64,000 nucleotides of DNA from Salinimonas chungwhensis DSM 16280 (lineage in GTDB: Bacteria > Pseudomonadota > Gammaproteobacteria > Enterobacterales > Alteromonadaceae). The stretch lies in assembly GCF_000378185.1 (NCBI RefSeq), contig NZ_KB899376.1, positions 462,357 to 526,356 of the forward strand, given 5' to 3'. Each line of letters opens with the position of its first letter. Position 1 is the first letter of the stretch. The notes under the pieces are model-generated. The model was not told the origin of the DNA, searched no databases, and saw only the letters and a list, made by a program, of their open reading frames with translations. This document shows positions 1-9,849 of the stretch, in pieces. The position numbers and the translations under genes were made by a program.

Positions 1-636
1 AAGCTGGAAGAGTGGCCGGAAGTGACTTGGGAAGTTGGGGCTAATACCCGCCGGGTAAATCTGGATAAAGTGACCAAAGAAGCTATCCAGGATTGGAAAG
101 TCGGTGAAACAGTGCTGCTTTCCGGCAAAATGTTGACCGGCCGTGATGCTGCTCATAAACGTATTCAGACCATGATGGAAAATGGTGAAGGTTTGCCTGA
201 TGGCGTGGATTTGACGAACCGCTTTATTTATTACGTGGGCCCGGTTGATGCAGTTGGAGATGAAGTGGTCGGGCCTGCGGGCCCGACCACCGCTACGCGC
301 ATGGATAAATTTACCGATATGATGCTTGAACAGACCGGCCTTATCGGCATGATCGGTAAAGCCGAGCGTGGGCCTGCCACCGTTAATTCTATCGCTAAAC
401 ACAAAGCTGTCTATCTAATGGCAGTGGGCGGAGCGGCTTACCTGGTATCCAAAGCCATTAAAAAATCCCGCGTCGTTGCTTTTGAGGATTTGGGGATGGA
501 AGCAATCTATGAATTTGAGGTTGAAGATATGCCTGTGACGGTTGCTGTGGACAGCACCGGTGCCAATGCGCACGAAACAGGGCCAGCCATATGGAAAGCC
601 AGAATTGAAGAACTTGACAGTGAGTTGGCTAAATAA
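1..636 (+). CDS. Fumarate hydratase class I, C-terminal part (5' end outside window)
   Basis: The reading frame is open from base 1 and ends with TAA at 634-636, so only about 211 C-terminal residues are present. They match the C-terminal (beta) domain of class I, iron-sulfur fumarases (FumA/FumB type), which interconvert fumarate and malate in the TCA cycle. Recognisable stretches are the GPTTATRMD segment and the DLGMEAIYEFEVEDMP segment near the end. The cysteines that hold the 4Fe-4S cluster lie in the missing N-terminal part and cannot be checked. A GTG at 22 is internal, because coding sense continues upstream. A hairpin follows at 660-686. Confidence 0.9.
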   Translation, partial: KLEEWPEVTWEVGANTRRVNLDKVTKEAIQDWKVGETVLLSGKMLTGRDAAHKRIQTMMENGEGLPDGVDLTNRFIYYVGPVDAVGDEVVGPAGPTTATRMDKFTDMMLEQTGLIGMIGKAERGPATVNSIAKHKAVYLMAVGGAAYLVSKAIKKSRVVAFEDLGMEAIYEFEVEDMPVTVAVDSTGANAHETGPAIWKARIEELDSELAK

Positions 637-659
637 AGCTTAGCTGTTATAGGATTAAA

Positions 660-686
660 CGGGCACCCCAGACGGTGCCCGTCTTT
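660..686 (+). terminator. Hairpin terminator after the fumarase gene
   Basis: An 8-bp perfect stem (CGGGCACC with GGTGCCCG, loop CCAGAC) is followed by a short, weak T tract (TCTTTG). It lies between the fumarase stop and rmuC, so it probably ends or attenuates the fumarase transcript. Confidence 0.6.
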
Positions 687-706
687 GTATTTGCAGGTGA
701 AAAAGA

Positions 707-2182
707 ATGAATACAGAAGCAATGATGCTGCTGGGTGGCGCCTGTGCTGCCGGATTACTGGCTGGTGCTATTGTGACGTACGCTGTTACGCAGCGCCGTT
801 TCGGTAAAGAACGCTCAGCGCTCAGTGAGCAAGTCTTAGTGTTACAGCAACAAACTGAACAGGCAGAATCATATTTTAACCAGCAACTGACAGCGAAACA
901 GAACGAGCTGACCGCTGCCCAGGAACGCTTATATCAGTGCCAGATACAAGTAGGGGAGATGGGCCAGAAAGCGGCACAGTTAACGCGACTGGAAGCTGAT
1001 TACCGTGAACAGCAAAATGCGTTGAGCCAGACCCGGCAGTCATTGTCAGATCTTAATGCCAAATATGAAGCCCAGTCTGCCAGTTTTGAACATTCCTCAC
1101 GCAGTAATGAGGAAAAAATAGCCATGCTGGAAGCGGCTGAACAACGCTTGCAAACCCAGTTTGAGAACCTCGCGAATAAAATTTTTACAGAAAAAAGCGA
1201 ATCCTTCACTCAGGCTAACAAGTCAGGCATGGATGCGCTGCTAAATCCGCTAAAAGAGCAACTGGAAAGTTTTAAACGGCAAATTAACGATCAGTACAGC
1301 CGCGAGGGTCAGGAACGCGCATCGCTGAAAACAGAAATCCTGTCGCTGAAATCTCTGAACCAGAAAATCACCGAAGAAGCTGCTGCATTGACCATGGCCC
1401 TGAAAGGCGATAACAAAAAGCAGGGCAATTGGGGGGAAGTGGTGTTAGAGCGGATCCTTAAAGAGTCCGGCTTACGAGAAGGTCATGAGTTTGAAACCCA
1501 GGTGTCCGCCCGCAGCGCCGAGGGTCGCCTACAACAACCGGACGTAGTGGTACATTTGCCCAATGATAAAGATGTCATCATTGATTCCAAAGTCAGTCTT
1601 TCAGCCTACGAACGCTATTTTAATGCAGATGATGAAACAGCCCGTCAACAACTGTTAAAAGAACACGTCGCGTCATTAAAAGGGCATATTAAAGGCTTGG
1701 GTGCCAAAGATTACCAAGAACTGGCCGAACTCAAGACGCTGGATTATGTACTCATGTTTATTCCGATAGAACCTGCCTTTTTGCTGGCTATAGAACATGA
1801 GCCTGAACTGGTTTCTCTGGCGCTTAATCACAATATTATGCTGGTCAGCCCGACCAATTTGCTGGTTGCCTTGCGCACCATTAATAATATATGGCAGTAC
1901 GAATACCAGAATCAGAACGCCCAGAAAATTGCGGCACAGGCAGCTAAACTGTATGACAAGTTTTCCGGCTTTGTGACGGATATGGATAAAATTGGGAAAT
2001 CTCTTGAAGTGACCCAAAGACACTATGACAGTGCATTTAACAAATTGACAGCGGGCAAGGGTAACCTGGTCAGACAGGTGGAACAGTTCCGGGTCCTTGG
2101 CGTTCAACCAAGTAAAAAACTATCGCGCGCCATGTTAGATGCTTCCAGTATGGATGATGAAACAGACGTTGCAGTAAAGTAG
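707..2182 (+). CDS. rmuC: DNA recombination protein RmuC
   Basis: 491 residues, close to the 475 of E. coli RmuC. An N-terminal membrane anchor (about residues 5-27) is followed by a long Gln/Glu-rich coiled coil (about 30-210) and then the conserved RmuC domain, which has a restriction-endonuclease-like fold. The domain shows GNWGEVVLERIL and DVIIDSKVSLSAYERY; the Asp and Lys of IIDSK fit the PD-(D/E)XK active site. RmuC limits inversions and rearrangements at repeats in E. coli, but its exact biochemical role is unsettled. The ATG at 707 follows a GGTGAAAAAG stretch. The SRAP gene starts 20 bases after the stop. Confidence 0.93.
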   Translation: MNTEAMMLLGGACAAGLLAGAIVTYAVTQRRFGKERSALSEQVLVLQQQTEQAESYFNQQLTAKQNELTAAQERLYQCQIQVGEMGQKAAQLTRLEADYREQQNALSQTRQSLSDLNAKYEAQSASFEHSSRSNEEKIAMLEAAEQRLQTQFENLANKIFTEKSESFTQANKSGMDALLNPLKEQLESFKRQINDQYSREGQERASLKTEILSLKSLNQKITEEAAALTMALKGDNKKQGNWGEVVLERILKESGLREGHEFETQVSARSAEGRLQQPDVVVHLPNDKDVIIDSKVSLSAYERYFNADDETARQQLLKEHVASLKGHIKGLGAKDYQELAELKTLDYVLMFIPIEPAFLLAIEHEPELVSLALNHNIMLVSPTNLLVALRTINNIWQYEYQNQNAQKIAAQAAKLYDKFSGFVTDMDKIGKSLEVTQRHYDSAFNKLTAGKGNLVRQVEQFRVLGVQPSKKLSRAMLDASSMDDETDVAVK

Positions 2183-2202
2183 CCCAGTAAAAGGAGAGCA
2201 CC

Positions 2203-2907
2203 GTGTGCGGCAGACTCAATGTAACAGATTCACCCGGCGTTAACGCCTTATGCGATCAGCTGGAAATAGCATTGTGGCCACAAATAGGTATGCGGTATTC
2301 CCGGTTTATCAGGCCCACTGAACAGGTTTCCATTGTCATGAAACAGGGCCGGCAACATAACATGGTCAACGCGATTTGGTGGTTACTGCTGGAACGTGAA
2401 GGTCATCGGTTCAAGCCCTCTCGGTACACCTCATTTAATACGCGTTATGACAAACTGAATAAGCCAGGTACTGCCGGCTACCAGGCATTTCGACAACAGC
2501 GTTGTATTATTCCTGCCGGTGGATTTGGCGAAACTATCACGGTCAACGGTAAAAAATACTATCACGATTTGCTTGTTGCTAATGATGAGGCGCTGGCCAT
2601 GGGCGGGCTCTACCGTATGTGGACGGGTAAAGACGAACTTGGCCGTACTTTTACTGAATATTCATGCTCGATAGTCACTTTGCCGCCACATGATAAACTT
2701 GGCCATGTTCATAAAAAAGCCAGCCCTTTAATGCTTAGCCTGAAAGATGGCAGTTTGCAGAGCTGGCTCGATCCGTCTGTTAGCACTGATGTTCTTACCG
2801 ATTTACTGGTTCCGAAAATTCGCCAGGAACTGACCGCACTGCCTGTGGACAGCCCCTCAGGATATAATCAGATCAATTCTTCATTTTCTATCACCAGCGA
2901 TGTGTAA
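2203..2907 (+). CDS. SRAP domain protein (HMCES/YedK family), abasic-site protecting
   Basis: 234 residues. The GTG at 2203 is chosen because the next codon is Cys2, the residue that becomes the N-terminal nucleophile after Met removal; it has a good ribosome site (AAGGAGAG). SRAP proteins crosslink covalently to abasic sites in single-stranded DNA. The Asn (FNTRYDKLN), Glu (RCIIPAGGFGE) and His (VHKKASP) of the family active site all seem present, but the surrounding motifs are divergent: GFGET where GFYEW is usual, and HKKASPLML where HDRMPVIL is usual. It lies directly downstream of rmuC, a second DNA-maintenance gene. The stop codon abuts the stop of the convergent protease gene. Confidence 0.88.
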   Translation: MCGRLNVTDSPGVNALCDQLEIALWPQIGMRYSRFIRPTEQVSIVMKQGRQHNMVNAIWWLLLEREGHRFKPSRYTSFNTRYDKLNKPGTAGYQAFRQQRCIIPAGGFGETITVNGKKYYHDLLVANDEALAMGGLYRMWTGKDELGRTFTEYSCSIVTLPPHDKLGHVHKKASPLMLSLKDGSLQSWLDPSVSTDVLTDLLVPKIRQELTALPVDSPSGYNQINSSFSITSDV

Positions 2908-5900
2908 TCATTGTCTTGACCAGGCACGCTGGCAAACCATTATAAGTAAGCAACACAGCACAATATAATGCATCGAGCCACCCCCGGCATCACCTCCACC
3001 GGACGATCGGGCTGGCGTGATTTGCACCGTCACAGAATCAGTGGCCTGATTAGCAAAACCATCGTCAACTGTTACTTGTAAGGTCAATGTTGTTGCTTCA
3101 CTGATACCTGACGCCCGTAAGGTAACCGTTTCAGACTGCGCATTGCTCAGCGTGACACCGGACGCAGCCTCAACCTGCCACTGAAATCGCAGTTCATCGC
3201 TATTGGCGTCACTGGCAGTGGCCGATACCTGTATGGATTGGCCAGCCACGAGATTGACTAGCTCCGGCCCGTCAATGGTAACCCGCGGCGGAGCATCAAT
3301 TTGAACGCCGGTAAAACTGGCAGCTGTTTCTTCCTGCGTATTTAACACGTTGGTCACACGTGAACGGACCTGGATGTCTAATGGGCCTGGCATCGCATTT
3401 TGTTGCACAATGGCTTCAAATTGCAGTTGTTCAATTACCTGTACCGCATTGTCCATCGGATAGAAACACAGCACATCACCATTGGCTATATCCATGGCGT
3501 TATCGCTTGACCATACTTTTCTTTTGTTGTTAATCAGTGTCGCTGATGCTCCTTTAGCAATTGATGGATAAGCCATGACAATTGCAGGCTGGCTATCGCG
3601 TTCAGATGAATCAAGCATTAACAATACGTGCGTGCCTGCATCGGGTGTGGTCCATTGGACAATGGTCTGATCCTGAGCGTTTTGCAGAACACGTGAGGCC
3701 ATATTCTCGGTATCGCCACGGGCACTTATTACCGCGTTAATCTGCGCAAACGCATTGTTAGCATTGCCTGGCAGAGCAGATAAGGTGGGATCAAAGTTTA
3801 CCGCCCCCTCACGCAAAATGGTCATGTAACTGAAGGCGTTACCCATATAGCTTGAATCAATGTTATAAGTTTTGAATGCAGCGGTATCAGCCTTGGCTGG
3901 CTGCCAGCCAGCCAGCGTATTGAGTTGCTGTCCGCTTTGATGACATTGTAAATCGGTATCTCCGGTCGTCATTGCCACGTTATGTTCGGGCCGTTCTACA
4001 GCCGGCTGCGTAACCTGCCACGTCAGCACATTGTCGCTGACCGAGGCAGCTCCGCTTACACTGTCTTCAACCAGCGTTAGCGTGTCTCCCAGCAAAACAT
4101 CAATAACGTAGTCACGGTCTTGTTGCGTATCGTTAGTCAAAATATTAACTGTAAAAGGCACCCTGTCACCGGGTGCTACCCTGGCTGGTGCAGATGAGGT
4201 CAGGTAAACATCGTCTTGCTCACGGACCAGGTCTACTGTCGTTAAACCGATATCACCAGTGGCCTGCGCACTACTATTTAGTTCAAATGCACCGTAGTAT
4301 CTGTCTCCAGGTTCGGCTTGCGACAATGCCCAGCTTATCTGTAAATCAAATTCTTCTTCTGCAGCCAGCGTCGCGGGTGCCTCTACAGTCAGATTGGATT
4401 TTTCCGATCGGTCCAACACCGCAGTAAACAAAGTGAACGCATCGCGTGCTGCTCCTGAGCCCGCCCAATTCTGTACTACAACCCAGTAGTCGCCGGCATC
4501 TGGCTGGTTCAGATTAATGTATTCCACCACACTGAACGACGTGCTTTCGGCAACAATTTCAGTCTCTTCGGGTAGACCATTCTGGTTTTCATCAAAAACC
4601 ACGTACAGGTCCAGATCCTGAGCACTGGATTGTGTAATTTCAGCCACCAGTCGCAGATCATTCTCCGTTACTGTCACGGGGAGTAGGTAAAGGCCGTCTT
4701 CTATGTCATCAAGCACGGCGCTATTATCGGAATCTGGTGCCAGCATTTGTTCAGTCCGGCTACCGTTTATCAGACCAAATGAGGTCACGGTGAGCGCATC
4801 TACTTCAGAGGTGTAAACATCTTCAATTGACAAGCTGTCATAATCACGGTGCGCCTGGATATCCACAGAATCAGGGATAGTACCGTTACTGGCGAAGGCG
4901 ACCACGGGAATGTGCAGGTTGTTGCCACTGGCGTCGGTAATGGCAATCTGGCCAAACCCGCGTTGGTTACTGCTAAGTGATTCAGTATTCATTATTATAG
5001 TCAGAATTTGTGATTCACCGGCAGCGAGATTAAATGAGGCGGGCGACACTGAGACAAGGAATCCGGCGTCCTGTGAAATAGCCTCAGTGGTCCAGGTTCC
5101 GTCCTGCGTAGCAGTTACCGTGCGTTGCCACTGACAATTCGTAAAGCATTCGCTATCAATAACAGCTGGCATATTCAAATCTCTGGGATCACCCCCTTCA
5201 GCCGGGTTGGCTGCAAGATACCGAGCCGAGGTTTCTTCCATTATGAGTGAGGAGCGGATTGCGGCGTCCACCTGCACCCGCCCGGCACCCATCTCAAACC
5301 AGTTTGCGGCTCGTCCACTATTGCCACTGCTGACGGCCGTGTGCGCTGTTAACATCATTGCTGAACGAATCTCATCTGGCGACCAGTCAGGATGGACGGC
5401 TTTTATCAACGCCGCGGCCCCGGCAACATGCGGGCTTGCCATTGATGTTCCCGATAGATAAGCAAAATCGGCCGGCGCCGGATCGGAGATATCATGGCCG
5501 TATTGTTCATCAGAATACGCCGCAAATATATCAACGCCCGGGGCTGTAAGGTGAGGGGTAAGGGTACTGATTAGTGAGTTAGGCCCCCGCGAAGAAAAAT
5601 CAGCGACGATATCAGCAGCGTCAGGATCTACCGATATACCACCATCAGCGGCCGTAATGGTTGCGACATGATTGTCACCACTGGCTAACCAGTTTTTTAA
5701 GGCCGTCGCATCTGAAGCATCGATGTGGATACCGGGCACAACGTAGGTGTCGTTGGCCAAATTGGTAGCGCCACCTTCTACATTGGCCAGTACAAATCCG
5801 CCAGCACCACCGGCTGCCACATTTTTAGCTTTTTCAATGCGCGCGATATCGCCCCTGTCACAGACCACGATTTCTCCGTTGAACGTTCCCGCTGGGTAGG

Positions 5901-7341
5901 GCTCCAAACACTGTGCCGGATCGTTACCGGGATCGTTGTCGTTAGGAACATTGCCAGCATAAATAACCGGAGCCCTGATTTCGCCGGTATTACTGGATCC
6001 CGTTATCGGAGCCGGTGTAAACGTGCCACCGTTAAAGCTGTTGATTTGTTTCTCGTAATCTACCAACCGGCCGTGAGTACTGGCGCCGACTACTGTCATC
6101 CAGGGTGATTGTTTTTCGGTGGTATAAGCGTCTGGCCCCGAGTTACTGGCAGAGTGAGTGGTAAAGATGCCTGCGCTATGCGCAGCAAGCCAGGCCTCGT
6201 TGACTGCACCGGTCCAGGGATCCCCCCCACCAGAGATAGAAAAATTGATAATATCCACAACGCCAGAGGCAATGGCATCTTCAATGGCGCGGGCTATTAC
6301 AGAGTCATAACAGCCGTTATAGGTATCATCATCTTCACCGGGCAGACATACCTGAAATGAAACAATGTTTGCATGCGGCGCCACGCCTGCTATCTGGTCA
6401 TAGACAAAACCGGATTCTATCCCTTCACTCTGGTTTTGACCTGCATCCGGCAGCACCTCGGCTACGTTGGTAAGAATATTACCAGCAGCTGTTGCTGCGA
6501 CATGAGTGCCGTGACCGTTATAGTCTTCACCGTTGGCAGGAAGTACCCGCGCAAAGATGTCCTCATCGGAATAAACATCGGTTATTGCCGGATAGCTGTA
6601 CACCCCAATGAGCTTATCATTACATAATGTGGCAAACCCTTTATTGCAATCACCCAGATAACGCCCCGGGCCCAATGGGTTCGTATGTGTATAACCGTCA
6701 GCACCGGTAGCAGCAAATGAAGGATGACCGGTATTAATTCCGGTATCCAGCACAGCCACAGTAATTCCCTCACCAAGAGTTTGTGTTGCTGCACCTGACA
6801 GACCACTCCAGATCGACTCAGCGCCAATCAATAAAGGCCCAGTGTCAGTGGTAAGCTGCCTGACTGCGTCAGCTTCAACTTTTTTGACACCGGGGAAGTT
6901 ACGCAGCATAGCAGCTTGTTTTGCCGAAGCATTAATCGCAATGCCATTAAATGCATAGCGATAGTGCGTTAACACCCTGAATGGCCCAACAGCGTGTTGC
7001 ATACTGGAAATATGAGCGCTTTGTTCTTCTTTGAGCCTGGCAACGTATTGTGTTACATCACTACCAGCGGATACGGCCCGGCGTTTGTCCGCCGCAGTCA
7101 GTGCGCTAAGTTGGTGCCTGCCGGCGGTTATAATATTTTCATGGTAGTTAACTGCAGAAGGTGCATCAAAACGAACAATGAATATTTCTTTTGACGCATC
7201 ATCAGTCTGACGCGGTAGCGCATGATTGTACGCGGTGACTTTATTGTTAGAAACCGGGTCTATCTGTTCAAACTTAGCAGGCGCGACAGTTGCTCCGGTA
7301 GTAAGTAGCAGCGCAGCCAGGGCGGAAATCATCGACGTCAA
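2908..7341 (-). CDS. Large secreted S8 (subtilisin-like) serine protease with PA insert and GlyGly-CTERM tail
   Basis: 1477 residues. In order: signal peptide (about 1-22); inhibitor I9-type propeptide (about 50-163); subtilase domain with catalytic Asp199 (VAVLDTGIN), His277 (NGHGTH) and Ser633 (SGTSMASP), and Asn400 in SASNSGP for the oxyanion hole; and a protease-associated (PA) insert near 450-560. Long beta-rich regions follow, including a PKD/Ig-like repeat (about 1350-1440). The extreme C-terminus has a Gly-rich stretch (GGGDAGGGS), a hydrophobic helix and a basic end: the GlyGly-CTERM sorting signal cleaved by rhombosortase in type II-secreting marine bacteria. It probably degrades extracellular protein. 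It is transcribed alone and diverges from the bkd operon. Confidence 0.93.
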   Translation of the reverse strand: MTSMISALAALLLTTGATVAPAKFEQIDPVSNNKVTAYNHALPRQTDDASKEIFIVRFDAPSAVNYHENIITAGRHQLSALTAADKRRAVSAGSDVTQYVARLKEEQSAHISSMQHAVGPFRVLTHYRYAFNGIAINASAKQAAMLRNFPGVKKVEADAVRQLTTDTGPLLIGAESIWSGLSGAATQTLGEGITVAVLDTGINTGHPSFAATGADGYTHTNPLGPGRYLGDCNKGFATLCNDKLIGVYSYPAITDVYSDEDIFARVLPANGEDYNGHGTHVAATAAGNILTNVAEVLPDAGQNQSEGIESGFVYDQIAGVAPHANIVSFQVCLPGEDDDTYNGCYDSVIARAIEDAIASGVVDIINFSISGGGDPWTGAVNEAWLAAHSAGIFTTHSASNSGPDAYTTEKQSPWMTVVGASTHGRLVDYEKQINSFNGGTFTPAPITGSSNTGEIRAPVIYAGNVPNDNDPGNDPAQCLEPYPAGTFNGEIVVCDRGDIARIEKAKNVAAGGAGGFVLANVEGGATNLANDTYVVPGIHIDASDATALKNWLASGDNHVATITAADGGISVDPDAADIVADFSSRGPNSLISTLTPHLTAPGVDIFAAYSDEQYGHDISDPAPADFAYLSGTSMASPHVAGAAALIKAVHPDWSPDEIRSAMMLTAHTAVSSGNSGRAANWFEMGAGRVQVDAAIRSSLIMEETSARYLAANPAEGGDPRDLNMPAVIDSECFTNCQWQRTVTATQDGTWTTEAISQDAGFLVSVSPASFNLAAGESQILTIIMNTESLSSNQRGFGQIAITDASGNNLHIPVVAFASNGTIPDSVDIQAHRDYDSLSIEDVYTSEVDALTVTSFGLINGSRTEQMLAPDSDNSAVLDDIEDGLYLLPVTVTENDLRLVAEITQSSAQDLDLYVVFDENQNGLPEETEIVAESTSFSVVEYINLNQPDAGDYWVVVQNWAGSGAARDAFTLFTAVLDRSEKSNLTVEAPATLAAEEEFDLQISWALSQAEPGDRYYGAFELNSSAQATGDIGLTTVDLVREQDDVYLTSSAPARVAPGDRVPFTVNILTNDTQQDRDYVIDVLLGDTLTLVEDSVSGAASVSDNVLTWQVTQPAVERPEHNVAMTTGDTDLQCHQSGQQLNTLAGWQPAKADTAAFKTYNIDSSYMGNAFSYMTILREGAVNFDPTLSALPGNANNAFAQINAVISARGDTENMASRVLQNAQDQTIVQWTTPDAGTHVLLMLDSSERDSQPAIVMAYPSIAKGASATLINNKRKVWSSDNAMDIANGDVLCFYPMDNAVQVIEQLQFEAIVQQNAMPGPLDIQVRSRVTNVLNTQEETAASFTGVQIDAPPRVTIDGPELVNLVAGQSIQVSATASDANSDELRFQWQVEAASGVTLSNAQSETVTLRASGISEATTLTLQVTVDDGFANQATDSVTVQITPARSSGGGDAGGGSMHYIVLCCLLIMVCQRAWSRQ

Positions 7342-7675
7342 AATGCAACTCCGTATACTGACGACCAGTTTAAAGGGTAACTATACCAGTACAATGATGA
7401 ATAGTAGATGAATTAAGCGTCATCAATCGTATCAGTGCATCCCTGAAAGAGGCATCATACAATACATATAAATGTTAAATTATATGAGTATACTTTAACG
7501 GCAGGTTAAAATGTTAGGATGTAAATTCTATTTTGTCATGGTTAAAAAGGACAGAATGTCTATTTTGAGCTAATTCATGATGGAAATAGCAAGATGTGTA
7601 AATCCAACATGCACTAGCATAGTTTCTCATAAATAGACCGTTTTTCTTACCTCAACGCAACAAGAGGGATTCACA
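7342..7675. promoter_or_regulatory. Divergent intergenic region between the S8 protease and the bkd operon
   Basis: 334 AT-rich bases between two divergent start codons, so it must carry promoters for both directions. A TATACT at about 7489 could be a plus-strand -10 element, but no convincing -35 partner or operator could be assigned. No small ORF with a ribosome site was seen. Confidence 0.4.
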
Positions 7676-8863
7676 GTGCAAGACAGAAATCATCTGGCAC
7701 GGGTTAAAACCACTCATCAGGTACACATCATTGAAAATGGCCTGATTGATATACCCATGCTCCAAATCCTTAAGCCTGACGGCACCCTGCATGAAGAAGC
7801 ACAAGAGCCTGACTTGAGCAAAGATGTTGCTCGTAAAATGTATGACACCATGGAATATATCCGGGTGCTGGATGAGCGCATGATCGGTGCGCAACGTCAG
7901 GGCAGAATCAGCTTTTATCTGGCATCAACAGGTGAAGAGGCGGCGGCTGTAGGTAGTGCTGCTGCGTTATCGCCTGACGATATGATCATGTCACAGTATC
8001 GTGAACAGGGTGCATTGGCCTATCGTGGTTACACGACTTCACAATTTATGAACCAAATGTTCAGTAACGAGAAAGACCCTAACAAAGGGCGGCAGATGCC
8101 CATTCATTATGGGGACAAAGCACTCAATTTTATGACCATTTCATCGCCACTGGGCACCCAGATCCCGCAGGCGGCCGGCTATGCATATGGTCAGAAAATG
8201 GCGGGCAATGAGGCGATTACAATCTGCTACTTTGGTGAGGGTGCGGCCTCAGAAGGTGATTTTCATGCCGGTCTTAATATGGCTGCGGTTTTAAAGTGTC
8301 CGGTCATATTTTTCTGTCGTAACAACGGTTATGCGATTTCCACACCGGCAGACGAACAATTCGCCGGGGATGGCATAGCTTCACGTGGTCTGGGCTATGG
8401 CGTTAAAACGATTCGTGTGGATGGTAATGATCCACTTGCAGTGTTTGCCGCCACTAAGCGGGCCCGTGAACTGGCGTTGGAAGAACGTTGTCCGGTTCTT
8501 ATTGAAGCAATGACTTATCGACTGGCTGCGCATTCGACCTCAGATGATCCCACTGGCTATCGTTCTCGCGATGAAGAAGATAAGTGGCGAGCCAAAGATC
8601 CCATCCAGCGGATGGCGAAATGGTTACAACAGAAAGGCTGGTATGATGAAGCGGCCAATAAGCAACTCATTGATGAAACCCGTCAGGAAGTGCTTAAAGC
8701 CCTTAAAGAAGCAGAAAAAGTACCGGTAAATCCCATTGAAGATATCGTCAATGATGTTTATGACAAGGTCCCCTGGCATCTTGAAGAGCAGCTTGATCAG
8801 CTTAAAAAACACATTAGCCAGTATCCTGACGCCTATCCTAAAACATCAGGGAGAGTGAAGTAA
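7676..8863 (+). CDS. bkdA1: Branched-chain 2-oxoacid dehydrogenase E1 alpha subunit
   Basis: 395 residues. It is the thiamine-diphosphate E1 alpha chain of the complex that oxidatively decarboxylates the 2-oxoacids of Val, Leu and Ile. The ThDP/Mg2+ motif is visible as [16 protein letters not shown] followed by [10 protein letters not shown], and the phosphorylation-loop-like [12 protein letters not shown] also matches the family. The start is GTG at 7676 after an AGAGGGA ribosome site. The next gene starts at the last base of this one (TAATG), so E1 alpha and beta are translationally coupled. The branched-chain rather than pyruvate type is inferred from the separate alpha/beta subunits and the sequence style. 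Confidence 0.9.
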   Translation: MQDRNHLARVKTTHQVHIIENGLIDIPMLQILKPDGTLHEEAQEPDLSKDVARKMYDTMEYIRVLDERMIGAQRQGRISFYLASTGEEAAAVGSAAALSPDDMIMSQYREQGALAYRGYTTSQFMNQMFSNEKDPNKGRQMPIHYGDKALNFMTISSPLGTQIPQAAGYAYGQKMAGNEAITICYFGEGAASEGDFHAGLNMAAVLKCPVIFFCRNNGYAISTPADEQFAGDGIASRGLGYGVKTIRVDGNDPLAVFAATKRARELALEERCPVLIEAMTYRLAAHSTSDDPTGYRSRDEEDKWRAKDPIQRMAKWLQQKGWYDEAANKQLIDETRQEVLKALKEAEKVPVNPIEDIVNDVYDKVPWHLEEQLDQLKKHISQYPDAYPKTSGRVK

Positions 8864-9840
8864 TGGCGAAAATGAATCTTTTGCAGGCAATCAACAGTGC
8901 CCTTATAACTGTTATGGATCAGGACGAGCGAGTGATGGTTTTTGGTGAAGATGTCGGCCATTTTGGCGGCGTGTTCAGAGCTACCAGTAATCTGCAGGAA
9001 AAATATGGCAGAGATCGGTGTTTCAATACACCATTAACGGAGCAGGGTATTATTGGGTTTGCCAATGGACTTGCGTCTCAGGGCTCAGTGCCGGTAGCTG
9101 AAATTCAGTTTGGCGATTATATTTTCCCTGCATTCGACCAGATTGTGAATGAAACCGCTAAGTTTCGGTATCGCTCCGGGGGGCAATTTTCCTGTGGCAC
9201 GCTTACCATCCGTACTCCATATGGGGGCGGCATTGCAGGCGGACATTATCATAGTCAATCTCCTGAAGCCTTTTTTGCGCATATACCGGGCATGAAGATT
9301 GTTATTCCCCGCAATCCTTATCAGGCGAAGGGATTGCTTCTGGCGTCTATTCGCGACGACAATCCAGTGTTGTTTTTAGAGCCTAAGCGCCTTTACCGGG
9401 CTTCGGTAAGTGATGTACCCGATGAGGATTACGAGCTGCCACTTGGTAAGGCTGATACAGTGCAGGAAGGTAACGACATTACCCTGCTGGGCTGGGGTGC
9501 ACAGATTGAGATCTTGCAAAAAGCGGCAGACATGGCGCTGGAAGATGGTATTTCCTGTGAAATTATCGATCTCCGCTCAATATTGCCCTGGGATGCCGAC
9601 GCGGTGGCAGAATCAGTCATGAAAACCGGAAGGTTGCTAATTAACCACGAAGCGCCACTCACCGGTGGTTTCGCCAGTGAAGTGGCGGCAACCATTCAGG
9701 ACCGGTGCTTTTTGTACCTGGAAGCTCCGATTTCCCGTGTTTGTGGTTTGGATACGCCGTATCCGCTGGCACATGAAAAAGAGTACATGCCAGACGAGCT
9801 GAAAACCTATGAAGCCATCAAGCGTACACTTAAGTACTAA
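8863..9840 (+). CDS. bkdA2: Branched-chain 2-oxoacid dehydrogenase E1 beta subunit
   Basis: 325 residues, the usual size for E1 beta of 2-oxoacid dehydrogenases. The N-terminal pyrimidine-binding domain carries [15 protein letters not shown] and [17 protein letters not shown], and the C-terminal transketolase-like domain carries [10 protein letters not shown] and INHEAP. It pairs with the alpha chain to form the ThDP site and hand the acyl group to lipoyl-E2. The ATG overlaps the alpha stop by one base, and E2 starts nine bases after its own stop. Confidence 0.92.
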   Translation: MAKMNLLQAINSALITVMDQDERVMVFGEDVGHFGGVFRATSNLQEKYGRDRCFNTPLTEQGIIGFANGLASQGSVPVAEIQFGDYIFPAFDQIVNETAKFRYRSGGQFSCGTLTIRTPYGGGIAGGHYHSQSPEAFFAHIPGMKIVIPRNPYQAKGLLLASIRDDNPVLFLEPKRLYRASVSDVPDEDYELPLGKADTVQEGNDITLLGWGAQIEILQKAADMALEDGISCEIIDLRSILPWDADAVAESVMKTGRLLINHEAPLTGGFASEVAATIQDRCFLYLEAPISRVCGLDTPYPLAHEKEYMPDELKTYEAIKRTLKY

Positions 9841-9849
9841 GGGTCAGGA

